Source: Streptomyces klenkii (GTDB lineage: Bacteria > Actinomycetota > Actinomycetes > Streptomycetales > Streptomycetaceae). From it: DNA of 64,000 nt. The notes beneath the pieces are model-generated. The model was not told the DNA's origin. It saw only the letters and a program-made list of their open reading frames with translations, and made no database searches. A program made the position numbers and the translations under genes. Numbering within the stretch: the stretch's first letter is position 1; every line of letters begins with the position of its first letter. Location: contig NZ_RBAM01000007.1 of assembly GCF_003626645.1 (NCBI RefSeq), positions 1 to 64,000 of the forward strand, read 5' to 3'. Positions 1 through 7,870 of the stretch are shown here, one piece after another.

Positions 1-96
1 AAGGCTCCCAGTAGACGACTGGGTTGATAGGCCAGGTGTGGAAGACCGGTAACGGTTGGAGCTGACTGGTACTAATAGGCCGAGGGCTTGTCCTCA
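1..96 (+). rRNA. 23S ribosomal RNA, 3' end (partial)
   Basis: The window opens inside the last helices of 23S rRNA. The stretch ending in ACTAATAGGCCGAGGGCTTG at 71-90 is the conserved 3' terminus of actinobacterial 23S rRNA, just before the 23S-5S spacer. The exact mature 3' end is estimated to within a few bases. The rest of the operon lies to the left of the window. Confidence 0.9.
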
Positions 97-168
97 GTTG
101 CTCGCGTCCACTGTGTTAGTTCTGAAGTAACGACCTGTGAAAACAGCCGGGTTGGTTAACTTCATAGT

Positions 169-285
169 GTTTCGGTGGTCATAGCGTTAGGGAAACGCCC
201 GGTTACATTCCGAACCCGGAAGCTAAGCCTTTCAGCGCCGATGGTACTGCATGGGGGACCGTGTGGGAGAGTAGGACGCCGCCGA
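169..285 (+). rRNA. 5S ribosomal RNA
   Basis: A complete 117-nt 5S rRNA is recognisable from its start GTTTCGGTGGTCATAGCG, the central conserved CCGAACCCGGAAGCTAAG and the closing GGACGCCGCCGAAC, which pairs with the 5' end. It lies 72 nt after the 23S end and completes an rRNA operon read left to right. No tRNA lies between or after them. Confidence 0.96.
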
Positions 286-298
286 ACAATTTTTAGAG

Positions 299-341
299 AA
301 AGCCCTGGTGGGAACCTTAGAGTTCCTGCCAGGGCTTTTTC
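299..341 (+). terminator. Rho-independent terminator of the rRNA operon
   Basis: An 8-bp stem AGCCCTGG (301-308) / CCAGGGCT (329-336), continued by partial inner pairing, is followed by TTTTTCG. It sits 14 nt after the 5S gene, where the rRNA operon should stop. Confidence 0.85.
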
Positions 342-372
342 GCGTTTTCCGCCACCTAGTACCGTGACGCCC

Positions 373-1545
373 ATGAGCGGCCGTGCGCAGTTGATGTGGG
401 ACGAGGCAGTAACGGGCTACGACTTCGGGCCCGGACACCCCATGGATCCGGTGCGGCTCGCCCTCACCATGCGGCTTGTCGAGGCACTCGGGCTGGACCG
501 GGCGCTTCGCGTCACTGCTGCCCCGGCCGCCGGCGAATCCACTCTGCGGCTGGTGCACCGCGAGGACTACATCACCGCCGTTCGTGCCGCCTCGGCCGAC
601 CCTGCCTCCGCCGACGGCTCGTACGGGATCGGGACGGCCGACGTCCCCGCCTTTCCCGGAATGCACGACGCGTCGGCCCTCATCGCCGGACAGTCGGTGG
701 CGGCCGCCGAAGCCGTATGGAGAGGTGAGGTCCAGCACGCCGTGAACTTCGCCGGCGGGCTGCACCACGCCATGCCCGGCGCGGCCTCCGGGTTCTGCGT
801 CTACAACGACGCCGCCCTCGCCGTCGCCCGGCTCCTGGAGCTCGGCGCCGAGCGGGTCGTGTACGTCGACGTGGACGTGCACCACGGCGACGGCGTCCAG
901 GCGGCGTTCTGGGAGGACCCGCGCGTCCTCACGATCTCCCTGCACGAACACCCCAGCACCCTCTTCCCGCAGACCGGCTGGCCCGAGGAGACCGGGGCAC
1001 CGTCCGCGGAGGGCGGCGCCGTCAACGTGGCCCTGCCGGCGGGCACGGGTGATGCGGGCTGGCTGCGGGCGTTCCACGCCGTAGTGCCCGAGCTGGTGGC
1101 GGCCTTCCGGCCGCAGGTGCTCGTGACCCAGCACGGCGCGGACACCCACTTCGAGGACCCGCTGGCCCACCTCGCCGTCTCGCTCGACGCCCAGCGCCTG
1201 ATCGCCGGCGCCTGCCACTCCCTTGCGCACGAGCACGCGGACGGGCGCTGGGTCGCCCTGGGCGGCGGCGGGTACGCCGTCGTGGACGTCGTGCCGCGGT
1301 CCTGGGCCCACCTGGTGGCGATCGCCGCGGGGACGCCCGTGGCCCCTGAGACGGCGGTGCCGGAGGAGTGGCGGGCCGACGTGTACCGGCGCACCCGGCA
1401 GTCGGGGCCGCACCGGATGACGGACGGGAGCCGGCCCGAGTGGAAGGACTTCGTGGACTCCGGTTACGACCCGGCGGACCGCCTGGACCAGGCGATCCTC
1501 GCCACCCGGCGGGCGGTCTTCCCGGCCCACGGCCTCCTGCCGTAA
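373..1545 (+). CDS. acuC: Acetoin utilization protein AcuC / class II-type histone-deacetylase-fold hydrolase
   Basis: The 390-aa protein has the full arginase/deacetylase fold typical of the AcuC/HDAC family, zinc hydrolases that remove acyl groups from lysine. In Bacillus AcuC deacetylates acetyl-CoA synthetase; that role here is inferred. The active-site His pair lies at about 131-132 (GGLHHAMPG) and the metal-binding DVDVHHGDG at 166-173, with a later HGADTHFEDPL segment. I chose the ATG at 373, which gives the usual N-terminus MSGRAQLMWDEAV; an in-frame GTG at 364 is a weaker option. It begins only 37 nt after the rRNA terminator, so its promoter must overlap the end of the rRNA operon or it depends on read-through. 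Confidence 0.9.
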   Translation: MSGRAQLMWDEAVTGYDFGPGHPMDPVRLALTMRLVEALGLDRALRVTAAPAAGESTLRLVHREDYITAVRAASADPASADGSYGIGTADVPAFPGMHDASALIAGQSVAAAEAVWRGEVQHAVNFAGGLHHAMPGAASGFCVYNDAALAVARLLELGAERVVYVDVDVHHGDGVQAAFWEDPRVLTISLHEHPSTLFPQTGWPEETGAPSAEGGAVNVALPAGTGDAGWLRAFHAVVPELVAAFRPQVLVTQHGADTHFEDPLAHLAVSLDAQRLIAGACHSLAHEHADGRWVALGGGGYAVVDVVPRSWAHLVAIAAGTPVAPETAVPEEWRADVYRRTRQSGPHRMTDGSRPEWKDFVDSGYDPADRLDQAILATRRAVFPAHGLLP

Positions 1546-1705
1546 CGCGAACGCGAGCGAGGAGAACGCGAACGCGACCCCCGCAGCCCCTCTCTAGCCA
1601 TTCCCCAGCCTCCATTCCCCAGCCCTCAGGGCGCCATTAGGCCGACCGTGGGATCCCCGCGCGAACTCGCCCCGCCCCACCCCGGCTTCCGTCAGCATCG
1701 GAAGC

Positions 1706-2587
1706 GTGCTGTCGACCCGGCTGTCCACTCCGTGCTCCACCACTCACCCTTCCCGGCCCTCCCTCCCGCCCCTCCCCTCTCTCCCTTCCCTCCGCTCCCA
1801 CCTCCTCCGCTCCGGTCTCGCCGGCGTCGTATCCACCACCAGGGAACGGAGTCTGAGCCGGTATCGGATGTTCGTGGCCGGGGATCCGCGGGCGTTGCTC
1901 GGGCTGGAGCCGGAACGCCCCTGGCGGCTGGGGGACTTGTTGCGCCTGATGTCCCGTACGTGTGGGGTTTCGGCCGATCCCCGTCACACGTCGGGGCAGG
2001 ATGTCATCGACCCCGACCGTACGATCGTGGCACTGGGTGCCTTCGCCGACCGGCTGGCGGCGGTGGCCGAAGCCGGGGCTCCGGTGCTCATCGGGACCGG
2101 TCATCCGCACCGGCTCCTGGACTTCTACGCCTCCTTGGCCGCCGCCCTCTCGTCGGCGGGATGTCCTGTCCTCAGCCCGGCGCAGGGTCGAAGTGTCGAC
2201 ATAACGACCCGGTTCGGGGTACGCACCTACAACCTGGACTACGTTCGAGGCGTCGCGCTGGTGCGTGAACCCGGCGCGCGAGGGTGCGCAAGTGAGCCGG
2301 GCGTACATACGCATTCTCCGCTCCCGCTTCGGCTGGCCGTGGGGGCGTCGATCGACGGTGACGGACCGCTGCCGGCGATGGTCATCGGGGACCACGGATG
2401 GCTCTGCGGGGCAGGTCAGCTGGGTATTGAGGCCATCGGCCCGGCCGATGCGGACGACCCCGCGCCGTTCGTCGGACAGGCGGAGGGGCGGGTGTCCGTC
2501 GTCGTTCCGCTTGATGACACTGTGCGGTCTGATTACTACCGACCGCTTACTCGCTATGTACTCAATCGAGCGTGTCTGTCACAGTAG
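1706..2587 (+). CDS. Phosphatase-like protein of the Streptomyces bldN region
   Basis: This 293-aa protein is the conserved gene usually labelled phosphatase between acuC and bdtA in Streptomyces; that name comes from family annotation and I see no decisive catalytic motif. The segment LIGTGHPHRLLDFYASLAAAL and the conserved DHGWLCGAGQLG block suggest a sugar- or phosphate-binding alpha/beta fold. The start is a GTG preceded by GGAAG. The first 25 residues are Pro/Ser-rich and poorly conserved in character, so the true start may lie further in, although LLRSGLAGVVSTTRE around 33-47 looks like genuine protein. The gap from 1546 to 1705 holds nothing I can identify. Confidence 0.7.
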   Translation: MLSTRLSTPCSTTHPSRPSLPPLPSLPSLRSHLLRSGLAGVVSTTRERSLSRYRMFVAGDPRALLGLEPERPWRLGDLLRLMSRTCGVSADPRHTSGQDVIDPDRTIVALGAFADRLAAVAEAGAPVLIGTGHPHRLLDFYASLAAALSSAGCPVLSPAQGRSVDITTRFGVRTYNLDYVRGVALVREPGARGCASEPGVHTHSPLPLRLAVGASIDGDGPLPAMVIGDHGWLCGAGQLGIEAIGPADADDPAPFVGQAEGRVSVVVPLDDTVRSDYYRPLTRYVLNRACLSQ

Positions 2588-2641
2588 GCGGCCGATGGCT
2601 GCTCCTCTTCCCCACTCGCATCACCCGCCCCTAACCTGGGG

Positions 2642-2669
2642 AGTGAGCGCGCAGCGACGAGGAGTCACC
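2642..2669 (+). promoter_or_regulatory. Candidate BldD box upstream of bdtA
   Basis: AGTGA at 2642-2646 and TCACC at 2665-2669 match the published BldD consensus AGTGA-N-TCACC exactly, with 18 bases between the halves. The site lies 46 bases before the bdtA start. The S. coelicolor bdtA gene was named as a BldD target, so the position is what that knowledge predicts. Confidence 0.6.
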
Positions 2670-2715
2670 GGAGGGGAAGCCGGTGCGCGTCATGTGCGGA
2701 AGGTTCAGGTGTGTC

Positions 2716-2925
2716 ATGGCTGCTGACCAGAGGCCTCTCAACGAGGTCGTGTTCCTGACCGTGGCGGAAGTCGCCTCGGTGATGCGAGTGTCCAAGATGA
2801 CCGTGTACCGCCTGGTGCACAGCGGTCATCTGCCGGCGATCAGGGTGGGCAGGTCGTTCCGGGTCCCGGAGCAAGCGGTGCACGAGTACCTCCGAGAGTC
2901 CTACGTGGGGGTGGAAACAGCCTGA
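2716..2925 (+). CDS. bdtA: BdtA, small MerR/excisionase-type helix-turn-helix regulator (BldC-like)
   Basis: A 69-aa protein that is almost entirely one winged helix-turn-helix of the MerR/excisionase (HTH_17) class: FLTVAEVASVMRVSKMTVYR is the recognition unit, followed by the wing LPAIRVGRSFRVPEQAV. BldC and Xis proteins share this compact form. Gene order (between the phosphatase-like gene and bS22, near bldN) matches S. coelicolor bdtA, a BldD target of unknown regulon. The ATG at 2716 gives the conserved N-terminus MAADQRPLNEVVF; the in-frame ATG at 2683 adds an unlikely Cys-rich tail. Confidence 0.85.
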   Translation: MAADQRPLNEVVFLTVAEVASVMRVSKMTVYRLVHSGHLPAIRVGRSFRVPEQAVHEYLRESYVGVETA

Positions 2926-3035
2926 CGGGGGCCCTGGATTACGCTGATCGCCCGGTGCCGGGTAGGCTGGCCCGATGTAGGTCGTGTGGGCTCGGACGCC
3001 CCGCACCGAGTGAATCGATGTAAGCGAGGGTAGTC

Positions 3036-3134
3036 GTGGGCTCTGTTATCAAGAAGCGGCGTAAGCGGATGGCCAAGAAGAAGCACCGCAAGCTGCTCAA
3101 GCGCACGCGCGTTCAGCGTCGCAACAAGAAGTAA
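3036..3134 (+). CDS. Small ribosomal subunit protein bS22 (AURKAIP1/COX24 domain)
   Basis: A 32-aa, extremely basic protein beginning MGSVIKKRRKRMAKKK and ending RRNKK. It has the sequence of the actinobacterial 30S protein bS22 seen in mycobacterial ribosome structures, which belongs to the AURKAIP1/COX24 family. The start is GTG at 3036. About half of the residues are Lys or Arg. It is transcribed with a TAGGCT-like -10 about 70 bases upstream and ends at its own terminator. Confidence 0.9.
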   Translation: MGSVIKKRRKRMAKKKHRKLLKRTRVQRRNKK

Positions 3135-3157
3135 GCGGTACGCCGCTGTGCTCGTCC

Positions 3158-3193
3158 CGCAGCCCTTCCACCGATCATGGTGGGAGGGCTGCG
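3158..3193 (+). terminator. Terminator after the bS22 gene
   Basis: A 15-bp stem CGCAGCCCTTCCACC (3158-3172) / GGTGGGAGGGCTGCG (3179-3193) with one wobble pair and a 6-base loop lies 24 bases after the stop codon. There is no clear T run, as is usual in Streptomyces. Confidence 0.75.
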
Positions 3194-3315
3194 GTGCATT
3201 GTGGCCGTGTTGCGGTGAGTAAAGCTTCGGCTACGGCTTGAAATGTAGCTCCACGCAGCGGCTGGTCATCACAGCGCAACAACGACCCGCTACGGTGGCC
3301 GCGGCAGCACCACTC

Positions 3316-3399
3316 ATGGGCTTGAGCACGGGCTCAGGCACGGGCTTGAGCATGAGCTTGATCATGGGCTGGGTCATGGGCTCCGTCGTGGGCGGATCG
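3316..3399 (+). repeat. Degenerate 12-bp tandem repeat upstream of the epimerase gene
   Basis: Seven consecutive 12-bp units resembling ATGGGCTTGAGC run from 3316 to 3399, each keeping the GGGC or GAGC core. They end 22 bases before the epimerase start codon. In the + frame they would read as Met-Gly-Leu-Ser-type repeats, but I do not believe that frame is a gene. Confidence 0.75.
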
Positions 3400-3421
3400 T
3401 GGGCAGAGGAAGGCGCTGATC

Positions 3422-4468
3422 TTGGGCAAGGTCGTGCTCGTCACCGGAGTCGCACGGCAGCTGGGCGGCCGGTTCGTCCGCCGCGTTCAGCGTGAGCCCG
3501 ATGTGGACCGGGTGATCGGGGTGGACGCGGTGCCACCCGGACACCATCTCGGCGGGGCCGATTTCATACGGGCGGACATTCGCCATCCCAGGATCGCGCG
3601 GGTTCTGGCCGAACACGGTGTGGACACGGTGGTCCACATGGATGTGAACGGCACCCCGCTGGGCAAGCGCGGCAGCCGGGCCACGGTCAAGGAGACCAAC
3701 GTCATCGGCACGATGCAGCTGCTCGGCGCGTGCCAGAAGACGCCGTCGGTGCGGCGGCTGGTGGTCAAGTCCAGCACCAATGTCTACGGGTCCGCGCCAC
3801 GCGATCCGGCGATCTTCACCGAGACCACCCCGCCCAAGTCGCTGCCCAGCGGCGGCTTCGCCAAGGACGTGGTGGAGGTCGAGGGGTACGTGCGCGGCTT
3901 CGCCCGCCGCCGGCCCGACGTGGCGGTGTGCGTGCTGCGCTTCGCCAACATCCTCGGGCCGTGCGCCGACTCGCCGCTCGCGGAGTACTTCGCGCTGCCC
4001 GTGCTGCCCACGGTCCTCGGCTTCGACCCGCGGTTGCAGTTCGCCCATGAGGACGACGTGATCGAGGTGCTGCGGATCGCCTCGGGGGAGCCGCGCAGGG
4101 GCACGCTCAACAGCGGCACCTTCAACGTCGCGGGCGACGGGGTGCTGCTGCTCTCCCAGGCGGCGCGCCGCCTCGGGCGCCCCACCCTCCCCTTCTTCCT
4201 GCCGACCGTCACCTGGGTCGGCTCCGCACTGCGTTCGGTCGGCGTGACGGACTTCTCGCCCGAGCAGATCCGGCTGCTCACCCACGGGCGGGTCGTCCGG
4301 ACCACCCAGATGCGCGAGACCCTCGGCTTCGACCCGCGCTACACGACGGCGGGGGCCTTCGAGGACTACGCGCGCAGCCGGGGCCCCGGGCTGCTGCCGC
4401 CCGAGACCCTTGCCCGTACCGTCGACCGGATCGCCGCGGCACTGCCTGCCGGCCGCGGCCAGAAGTGA
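3422..4468 (+). CDS. NAD-dependent epimerase/dehydratase family protein
   Basis: A 348-aa extended SDR protein. The N-terminal Rossmann strand reads VVLVTGVARQLGGRFVRR, a variant of the usual TGxxGxxG dinucleotide loop. SSTNVYGSAPRD at about 120-131 is the usual strand-5 region of epimerases, but no YxxxK pair follows in the expected place; FAKD occupies it, so catalysis may be altered or lost. The start is TTG at 3422, which leaves no long N-terminal tail before the nucleotide-binding strand. It is followed by the acyltransferase gene with 14 bases between them, suggesting co-transcription. The substrate is unknown. Confidence 0.82.
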   Translation: MGKVVLVTGVARQLGGRFVRRVQREPDVDRVIGVDAVPPGHHLGGADFIRADIRHPRIARVLAEHGVDTVVHMDVNGTPLGKRGSRATVKETNVIGTMQLLGACQKTPSVRRLVVKSSTNVYGSAPRDPAIFTETTPPKSLPSGGFAKDVVEVEGYVRGFARRRPDVAVCVLRFANILGPCADSPLAEYFALPVLPTVLGFDPRLQFAHEDDVIEVLRIASGEPRRGTLNSGTFNVAGDGVLLLSQAARRLGRPTLPFFLPTVTWVGSALRSVGVTDFSPEQIRLLTHGRVVRTTQMRETLGFDPRYTTAGAFEDYARSRGPGLLPPETLARTVDRIAAALPAGRGQK

Positions 4469-4482
4469 GGAGCGCACCCACC

Positions 4483-5556
4483 ATGGCGGACGCGAAGGTC
4501 ATCCCGTTCGGCGGCGAGGAGCCGCGCTCCAAGCGCGGCAAGGGCAAGCGGCCGGGGCGGGCCCGTACGAGCCGGATGTCGTCCTCCCTCGCGCCCGTGC
4601 CGCCGCAGCGGTACCTGGACCGGGCCGAGGACGCCCGGGCCGCCCAGGCCGCCTCCGAGGAGCACGCGGCCGCCGCCGAGGGCGCCCGCGGGCAGGCCGC
4701 GGAGGCCGCGCAGCCCGGTGGCTGGGACCGGAAGCTGGCGCACGGGCTGAGCTTCCTGCGGCGGCGGATCACCGGCGAGTACGAGGTCGACGAGTTCGGC
4801 TATGACGAGGAGCTCACGGACCAGGTCCTGATGTCCGCGCTGCGGCCCTTCTACGAGAAGTACTTCCGGGTCGAGGTGAAGGGCATCGAGAACATCCCGG
4901 ACAAGGGCGCGGCCCTGGTCGTCGCCAACCACTCCGGCACGCTGCCGGTGGACGGGCTGATGCTCCAGGTCGCGGTGCACGACCACCACCCGGCGGACCG
5001 GCACATCCGGATGCTCGCCGCGGACCTGGTCTTCATGCTGCCGGGCGTCAACGAGGTCTCCCGGAAGCTCGGGCACACGCTCGCCTGCGCGGAGGACGCC
5101 CAGCAACTGCTGGAGCGAGGCGAGGTGGTCGGCGTGATGCCGGAGGGGTTCAAGGGGATCGGGAAGCCGTTCTCGGAGCGGTACAAGCTCCAGCGGTTCG
5201 GCCGGGGCGGCTTCGTGTCGACGGCACTGCGTGCCGGGGCGCCGATCGTGCCGTGCTCGATCGTGGGCGCCGAGGAGATCTTTCCGATGCTCGGCAACTC
5301 GCGGACGATGGCCCGGCTGCTGGGGATCCCGTATTTCCCGCTGACGCCCTCGTGGCCGTGGCTGGGGCCGCTGGGGCTGGTGCCGCTGCCGACGAAGTGG
5401 ACGATCCAGTTCGGGGAGCCGATCGCGACGGACGGGTATCCGGCGGAGGCGGCGGACGACCCGATGCTGATGTTCAACCTCACCGACCAGGTACGAGAAA
5501 CGATTCAGCACACGCTCTACAAGCTGCTCGTACAGCGGCGGTCGGTCTTTTTCTGA
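4483..5556 (+). CDS. Lysophospholipid acyltransferase family protein (1-acylglycerol-3-phosphate acyltransferase fold)
   Basis: A 357-aa protein with a PlsC-type domain in its second half: the HX4D motif NHSGTLPVD at about 148-156 and the acceptor-site MPEGFKG at about 222-228. It probably transfers an acyl group to a glycerolipid at the membrane. The first 100 residues are a charged, Ala-rich, probably unstructured extension not needed for the fold. ATG 4483 is chosen because GAGGAG lies 10 bases upstream; an in-frame GTG at 4465 overlaps the end of the epimerase gene. The gene converges on rsbN across a long terminator. Confidence 0.85.
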   Translation: MADAKVIPFGGEEPRSKRGKGKRPGRARTSRMSSSLAPVPPQRYLDRAEDARAAQAASEEHAAAAEGARGQAAEAAQPGGWDRKLAHGLSFLRRRITGEYEVDEFGYDEELTDQVLMSALRPFYEKYFRVEVKGIENIPDKGAALVVANHSGTLPVDGLMLQVAVHDHHPADRHIRMLAADLVFMLPGVNEVSRKLGHTLACAEDAQQLLERGEVVGVMPEGFKGIGKPFSERYKLQRFGRGGFVSTALRAGAPIVPCSIVGAEEIFPMLGNSRTMARLLGIPYFPLTPSWPWLGPLGLVPLPTKWTIQFGEPIATDGYPAEAADDPMLMFNLTDQVRETIQHTLYKLLVQRRSVFF

Positions 5557-5568
5557 GGACGGACCCGA

Positions 5569-5616
5569 AGGCTGGTTGTTCTTCCGGTCCGAACGGATCG
5601 GAAGAACAACCAGCCT
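5569..5616. terminator. Bidirectional terminator between the acyltransferase gene and rsbN
   Basis: A 23-bp stem with a single wobble pair (5569-5591 with 5594-5616) and a 2-base loop lies between two converging genes, ending 7 bases before the rsbN stop codon. The low-G+C core GTTGTTC / GAACAAC makes it stand out. Confidence 0.88.
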
Positions 5617-5622
5617 CCTCGC

Positions 5623-6828
5623 CTACTTGGGGTCCTCGCCGCCCTGGATCCCCAGGCCGGGGATGATCTGCGGCAGCACCGGCGGGATGTCGATGCTCGG
5701 CTGCTTGGCCGGCTTGCTGTCCTTGCTGCGGGGCGTGCCGCCCGGGCTGGCGCTGCCGGGGGGCGACGGGGGCTTGAGCAGCCCCGTCCCGCCGAGGAGG
5801 CCCTCGTGCTCCTCATGGGTGCCCGGGGACGGCTGCTGCTGCTTGCTGCCCGCCGCGTGCTTGCCGCCGCCGGCCGAGGCGGACGGCTGCGGGGTGTGGC
5901 GGGTGGTGTGCCCGGAGGTGCCGGCCCGGTCCGTCTCGGGCTGGGCCGGGGCGCCGTGCTTGCCGTGGTGCGCGGGGGGCAGCAGGGACCGCAGCGAGCC
6001 GACCTCATCGTCTATGGCCGAGAGGACCGAGCTCACCTCGGCGCCCACATCGGCCAGTTGGACCGGGAGCTTCTCGCGGAGCTGGCTCCAGCTCTCGCGG
6101 TGCGAGGCCGCGAAGCTGGAGAGCCGCTGGATGGGCCCGATCGAGCGGTCGTGCTTGTAGGCGGTGTGGAGCAGGCGGTGGCCCTCGGAGGCGTCCTGGC
6201 GCATGCCCGAGAGGGTCCTGCGGATCTCGCCGAGGACCTCGTGGTCCAGGTGGCCGCCCAGCTTGCCGCGCTCCATCAGGCGCCGGGCCTCCTGGAGGCG
6301 GGTCGAGGCCCGGTCGAGCAGCAGGCTGCCGCGGTCGGAGTCGTCGCCCGCCATGCCGAGCCGGAGATCCTCCATGCCGCGCTTGAGCGGGTAGAGCGAA
6401 TCGCCGGGCAGGGCATTGGAGCTGGCGGCCGCCACGCCGCCGAACGCGCCCGCCGCCACGCCCACGGTCAGGCCGCCCGCCGCGAGCCCCTTCGACCAGC
6501 GGGAGCGCGGCCGGAGCCGGCCCAGGGCGCGGTGGGCGCCGCGGCCCGAGCGGCGGGTCTTCTGCTCGGGGATCGCTGCGCTGTCACCCCCGGCGAACTG
6601 GCTCTCCATGGCAGCGATGAGCTGCGCCCGCTGCACGACCCTGGTCTCGGGGTCGAGACCGGGCCGGGGCAGTTCTCCGAGCCGGCCCGTCAGGGCCAGC
6701 AGCCTGCCCTGCTCGGCGCCTTCGGCCGGCGGATCGGGCTCTGTGGCCGCCGTGCCCTGGACTTCCTGATGCTCCAGGGACTGGGCGAAGGCGTTCGCCC
6801 GCCGGTGCGCCGATACGTTCGCGATCAC
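5623..6828 (-). CDS. rsbN: Anti-sigma factor RsbN for sigma-BldN (DUF5667 C-terminal region)
   Basis: This 401-aa protein is encoded just downstream of bldN, the place of rsbN in Streptomyces. RsbN is a single-pass membrane protein whose short cytoplasmic N-terminus sequesters sigma-BldN; structural work on the S. venezuelae pair defined a new anti-sigma class. Here the N-terminal region (1 to about 110) holds ANAFAQSLEH and a second helical segment ETRVVQRAQLIAAMESQF. One membrane segment lies at about 114-135. The outer DUF5667 domain follows (LPGDSLYPLKRGMEDLRL), then a Pro/Ser/Gly-rich tail. GTG 6828 is chosen because AGGAGG lies 8 bases upstream; the in-frame GTG at 6837 has no room for a ribosome site. 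Confidence 0.88.
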   Translation of the reverse strand: MIANVSAHRRANAFAQSLEHQEVQGTAATEPDPPAEGAEQGRLLALTGRLGELPRPGLDPETRVVQRAQLIAAMESQFAGGDSAAIPEQKTRRSGRGAHRALGRLRPRSRWSKGLAAGGLTVGVAAGAFGGVAAASSNALPGDSLYPLKRGMEDLRLGMAGDDSDRGSLLLDRASTRLQEARRLMERGKLGGHLDHEVLGEIRRTLSGMRQDASEGHRLLHTAYKHDRSIGPIQRLSSFAASHRESWSQLREKLPVQLADVGAEVSSVLSAIDDEVGSLRSLLPPAHHGKHGAPAQPETDRAGTSGHTTRHTPQPSASAGGGKHAAGSKQQQPSPGTHEEHEGLLGGTGLLKPPSPPGSASPGGTPRSKDSKPAKQPSIDIPPVLPQIIPGLGIQGGEDPK

Positions 6829-6959
6829 AGGCGGCACCTCCTCTCGTCATGACGGTCGACTCCTCTGAACACCTGGAGGGTTGCACGCCGTGATGAGCAT
6901 CCACTCGATCGAGTGAGTGGCTGCGGGCATGGCGTGACCGCAGGGAGTCTGCATCCCGC

Positions 6960-6988
6960 ACAACGACTGGCGCGTCGGGCGGGTTACG
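6960..6988 (-). promoter_or_regulatory. Candidate sigma-BldN promoter of rsbN
   Basis: On the minus strand CGTAAC (6988-6983) and CGTTGT (6965-6960) are 17 bases apart, matching the sigma-BldN type -35 CGTAAC and -10 CGTTGA at 11 of 12 positions as I recall that consensus. It lies about 130 bases upstream of the rsbN start codon and would make rsbN a target of the sigma factor it inhibits, as reported for S. venezuelae. Confidence 0.55.
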
Positions 6989-7033
6989 CGTCCTGGACGA
7001 TGTGACCGCTGGTGAGTGAACGCTTGCAAATGG

Positions 7034-7870
7034 TTAACGCGCGTCGTCGGGCAGGAGGCGGGCCAGGGTGCGGACCGCCCGGTACTGGAGGGTCTTGATG
7101 GCGCCCTCGTTCTTGCCCATGACGCGGGCGGTCTCGGCGACGGAGAGCCCCTGGAGGAAGCGCAGGGTGACGCACTCCTGCTGCTGGGGATTGAGCTTGC
7201 GCACCGCCTCCAGCAGCGCGGCGTTGGACAGGGACTCGAGGACGGAGTCCTCCGGGCTGCGCTCGACCTCATTGGCGTCGAGCATCTCGCCGGTGGTCAC
7301 TTCGAGCCGGAACCTTGACGACTTGAAGTGGTCGGCGACCAGATTGCGGGCGATCGTCACGAGCCAGGCGCCGAAGTCGCGCCCCTGCCAGGTGAAGGTG
7401 CCGATGCGGCGCAGGGCGCGCAGGAACGTCTCGCTGGTGAGGTCCTCCGCGGTGGCCCGGCCGCCGACCCGGTAGTAGATGTAGCGGTAGACCGTATCGG
7501 CGTACTGGTCGTAGAGGCGGCCGAAGGCTTCGGCCTCCCCGGCCTGGGCGCGCTCGACCAGGTCGAGCATGCGGGCGCTGTCGCTGTCCGCGCTGGGGCG
7601 GCGCGTTGACGTGGCGGAGCCGGACGACGCGGCGGACGGCGCGGTGGCCGCACCGCCGCGGCGGGCGGCTCGTCTGCCCACCGCCGCGCTGCTTTCGGCG
7701 AGGGCGTAGCAGGGGCCGGCGTGACCGGCGCGGCCGCCTCCTGCGGCAGGGGCGAGCGTGGCGAGGGCGGGGACGGCGTACGCGGTGGGGACGAAGTCGC
7801 GCAGGCGGTCGAGGACCGTAGCGCGAAGCGTAGCCAGGCCCGAGGCGTCAACCCCGACGTGTGGGTACAC
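7034..7870 (-). CDS. bldN: ECF sigma factor sigma-BldN
   Basis: A 278-aa extracytoplasmic-function sigma factor needed for aerial development; it drives bldM and the chaplin and rodlin genes in Streptomyces. Region 2 spans about 112-181 (LYDQYADTVYRYIYYR, then AWLVTIARNLVADHFK) and region 4 about 217-271 (LNPQQQECVTLRFLQGLSV, then ETARVMGKNEGAIK). An Ala-rich extension of about 100 residues precedes region 2. In S. coelicolor such an extension is a pro-sequence removed by proteolysis, so processing is likely here too. The start is GTG, reading VYPHVGVDASG, the conserved beginning. It ends 205 bases before the rsbN start. Confidence 0.95.
   Translation of the reverse strand: MYPHVGVDASGLATLRATVLDRLRDFVPTAYAVPALATLAPAAGGGRAGHAGPCYALAESSAAVGRRAARRGGAATAPSAASSGSATSTRRPSADSDSARMLDLVERAQAGEAEAFGRLYDQYADTVYRYIYYRVGGRATAEDLTSETFLRALRRIGTFTWQGRDFGAWLVTIARNLVADHFKSSRFRLEVTTGEMLDANEVERSPEDSVLESLSNAALLEAVRKLNPQQQECVTLRFLQGLSVAETARVMGKNEGAIKTLQYRAVRTLARLLPDDAR

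Noticed and set aside
3238..3495. 85-codon frame covering the tandem repeat before the epimerase gene
   Set aside because: The reading comes from the 12-bp repeat and then runs out of frame into the epimerase gene; no ribosome site.
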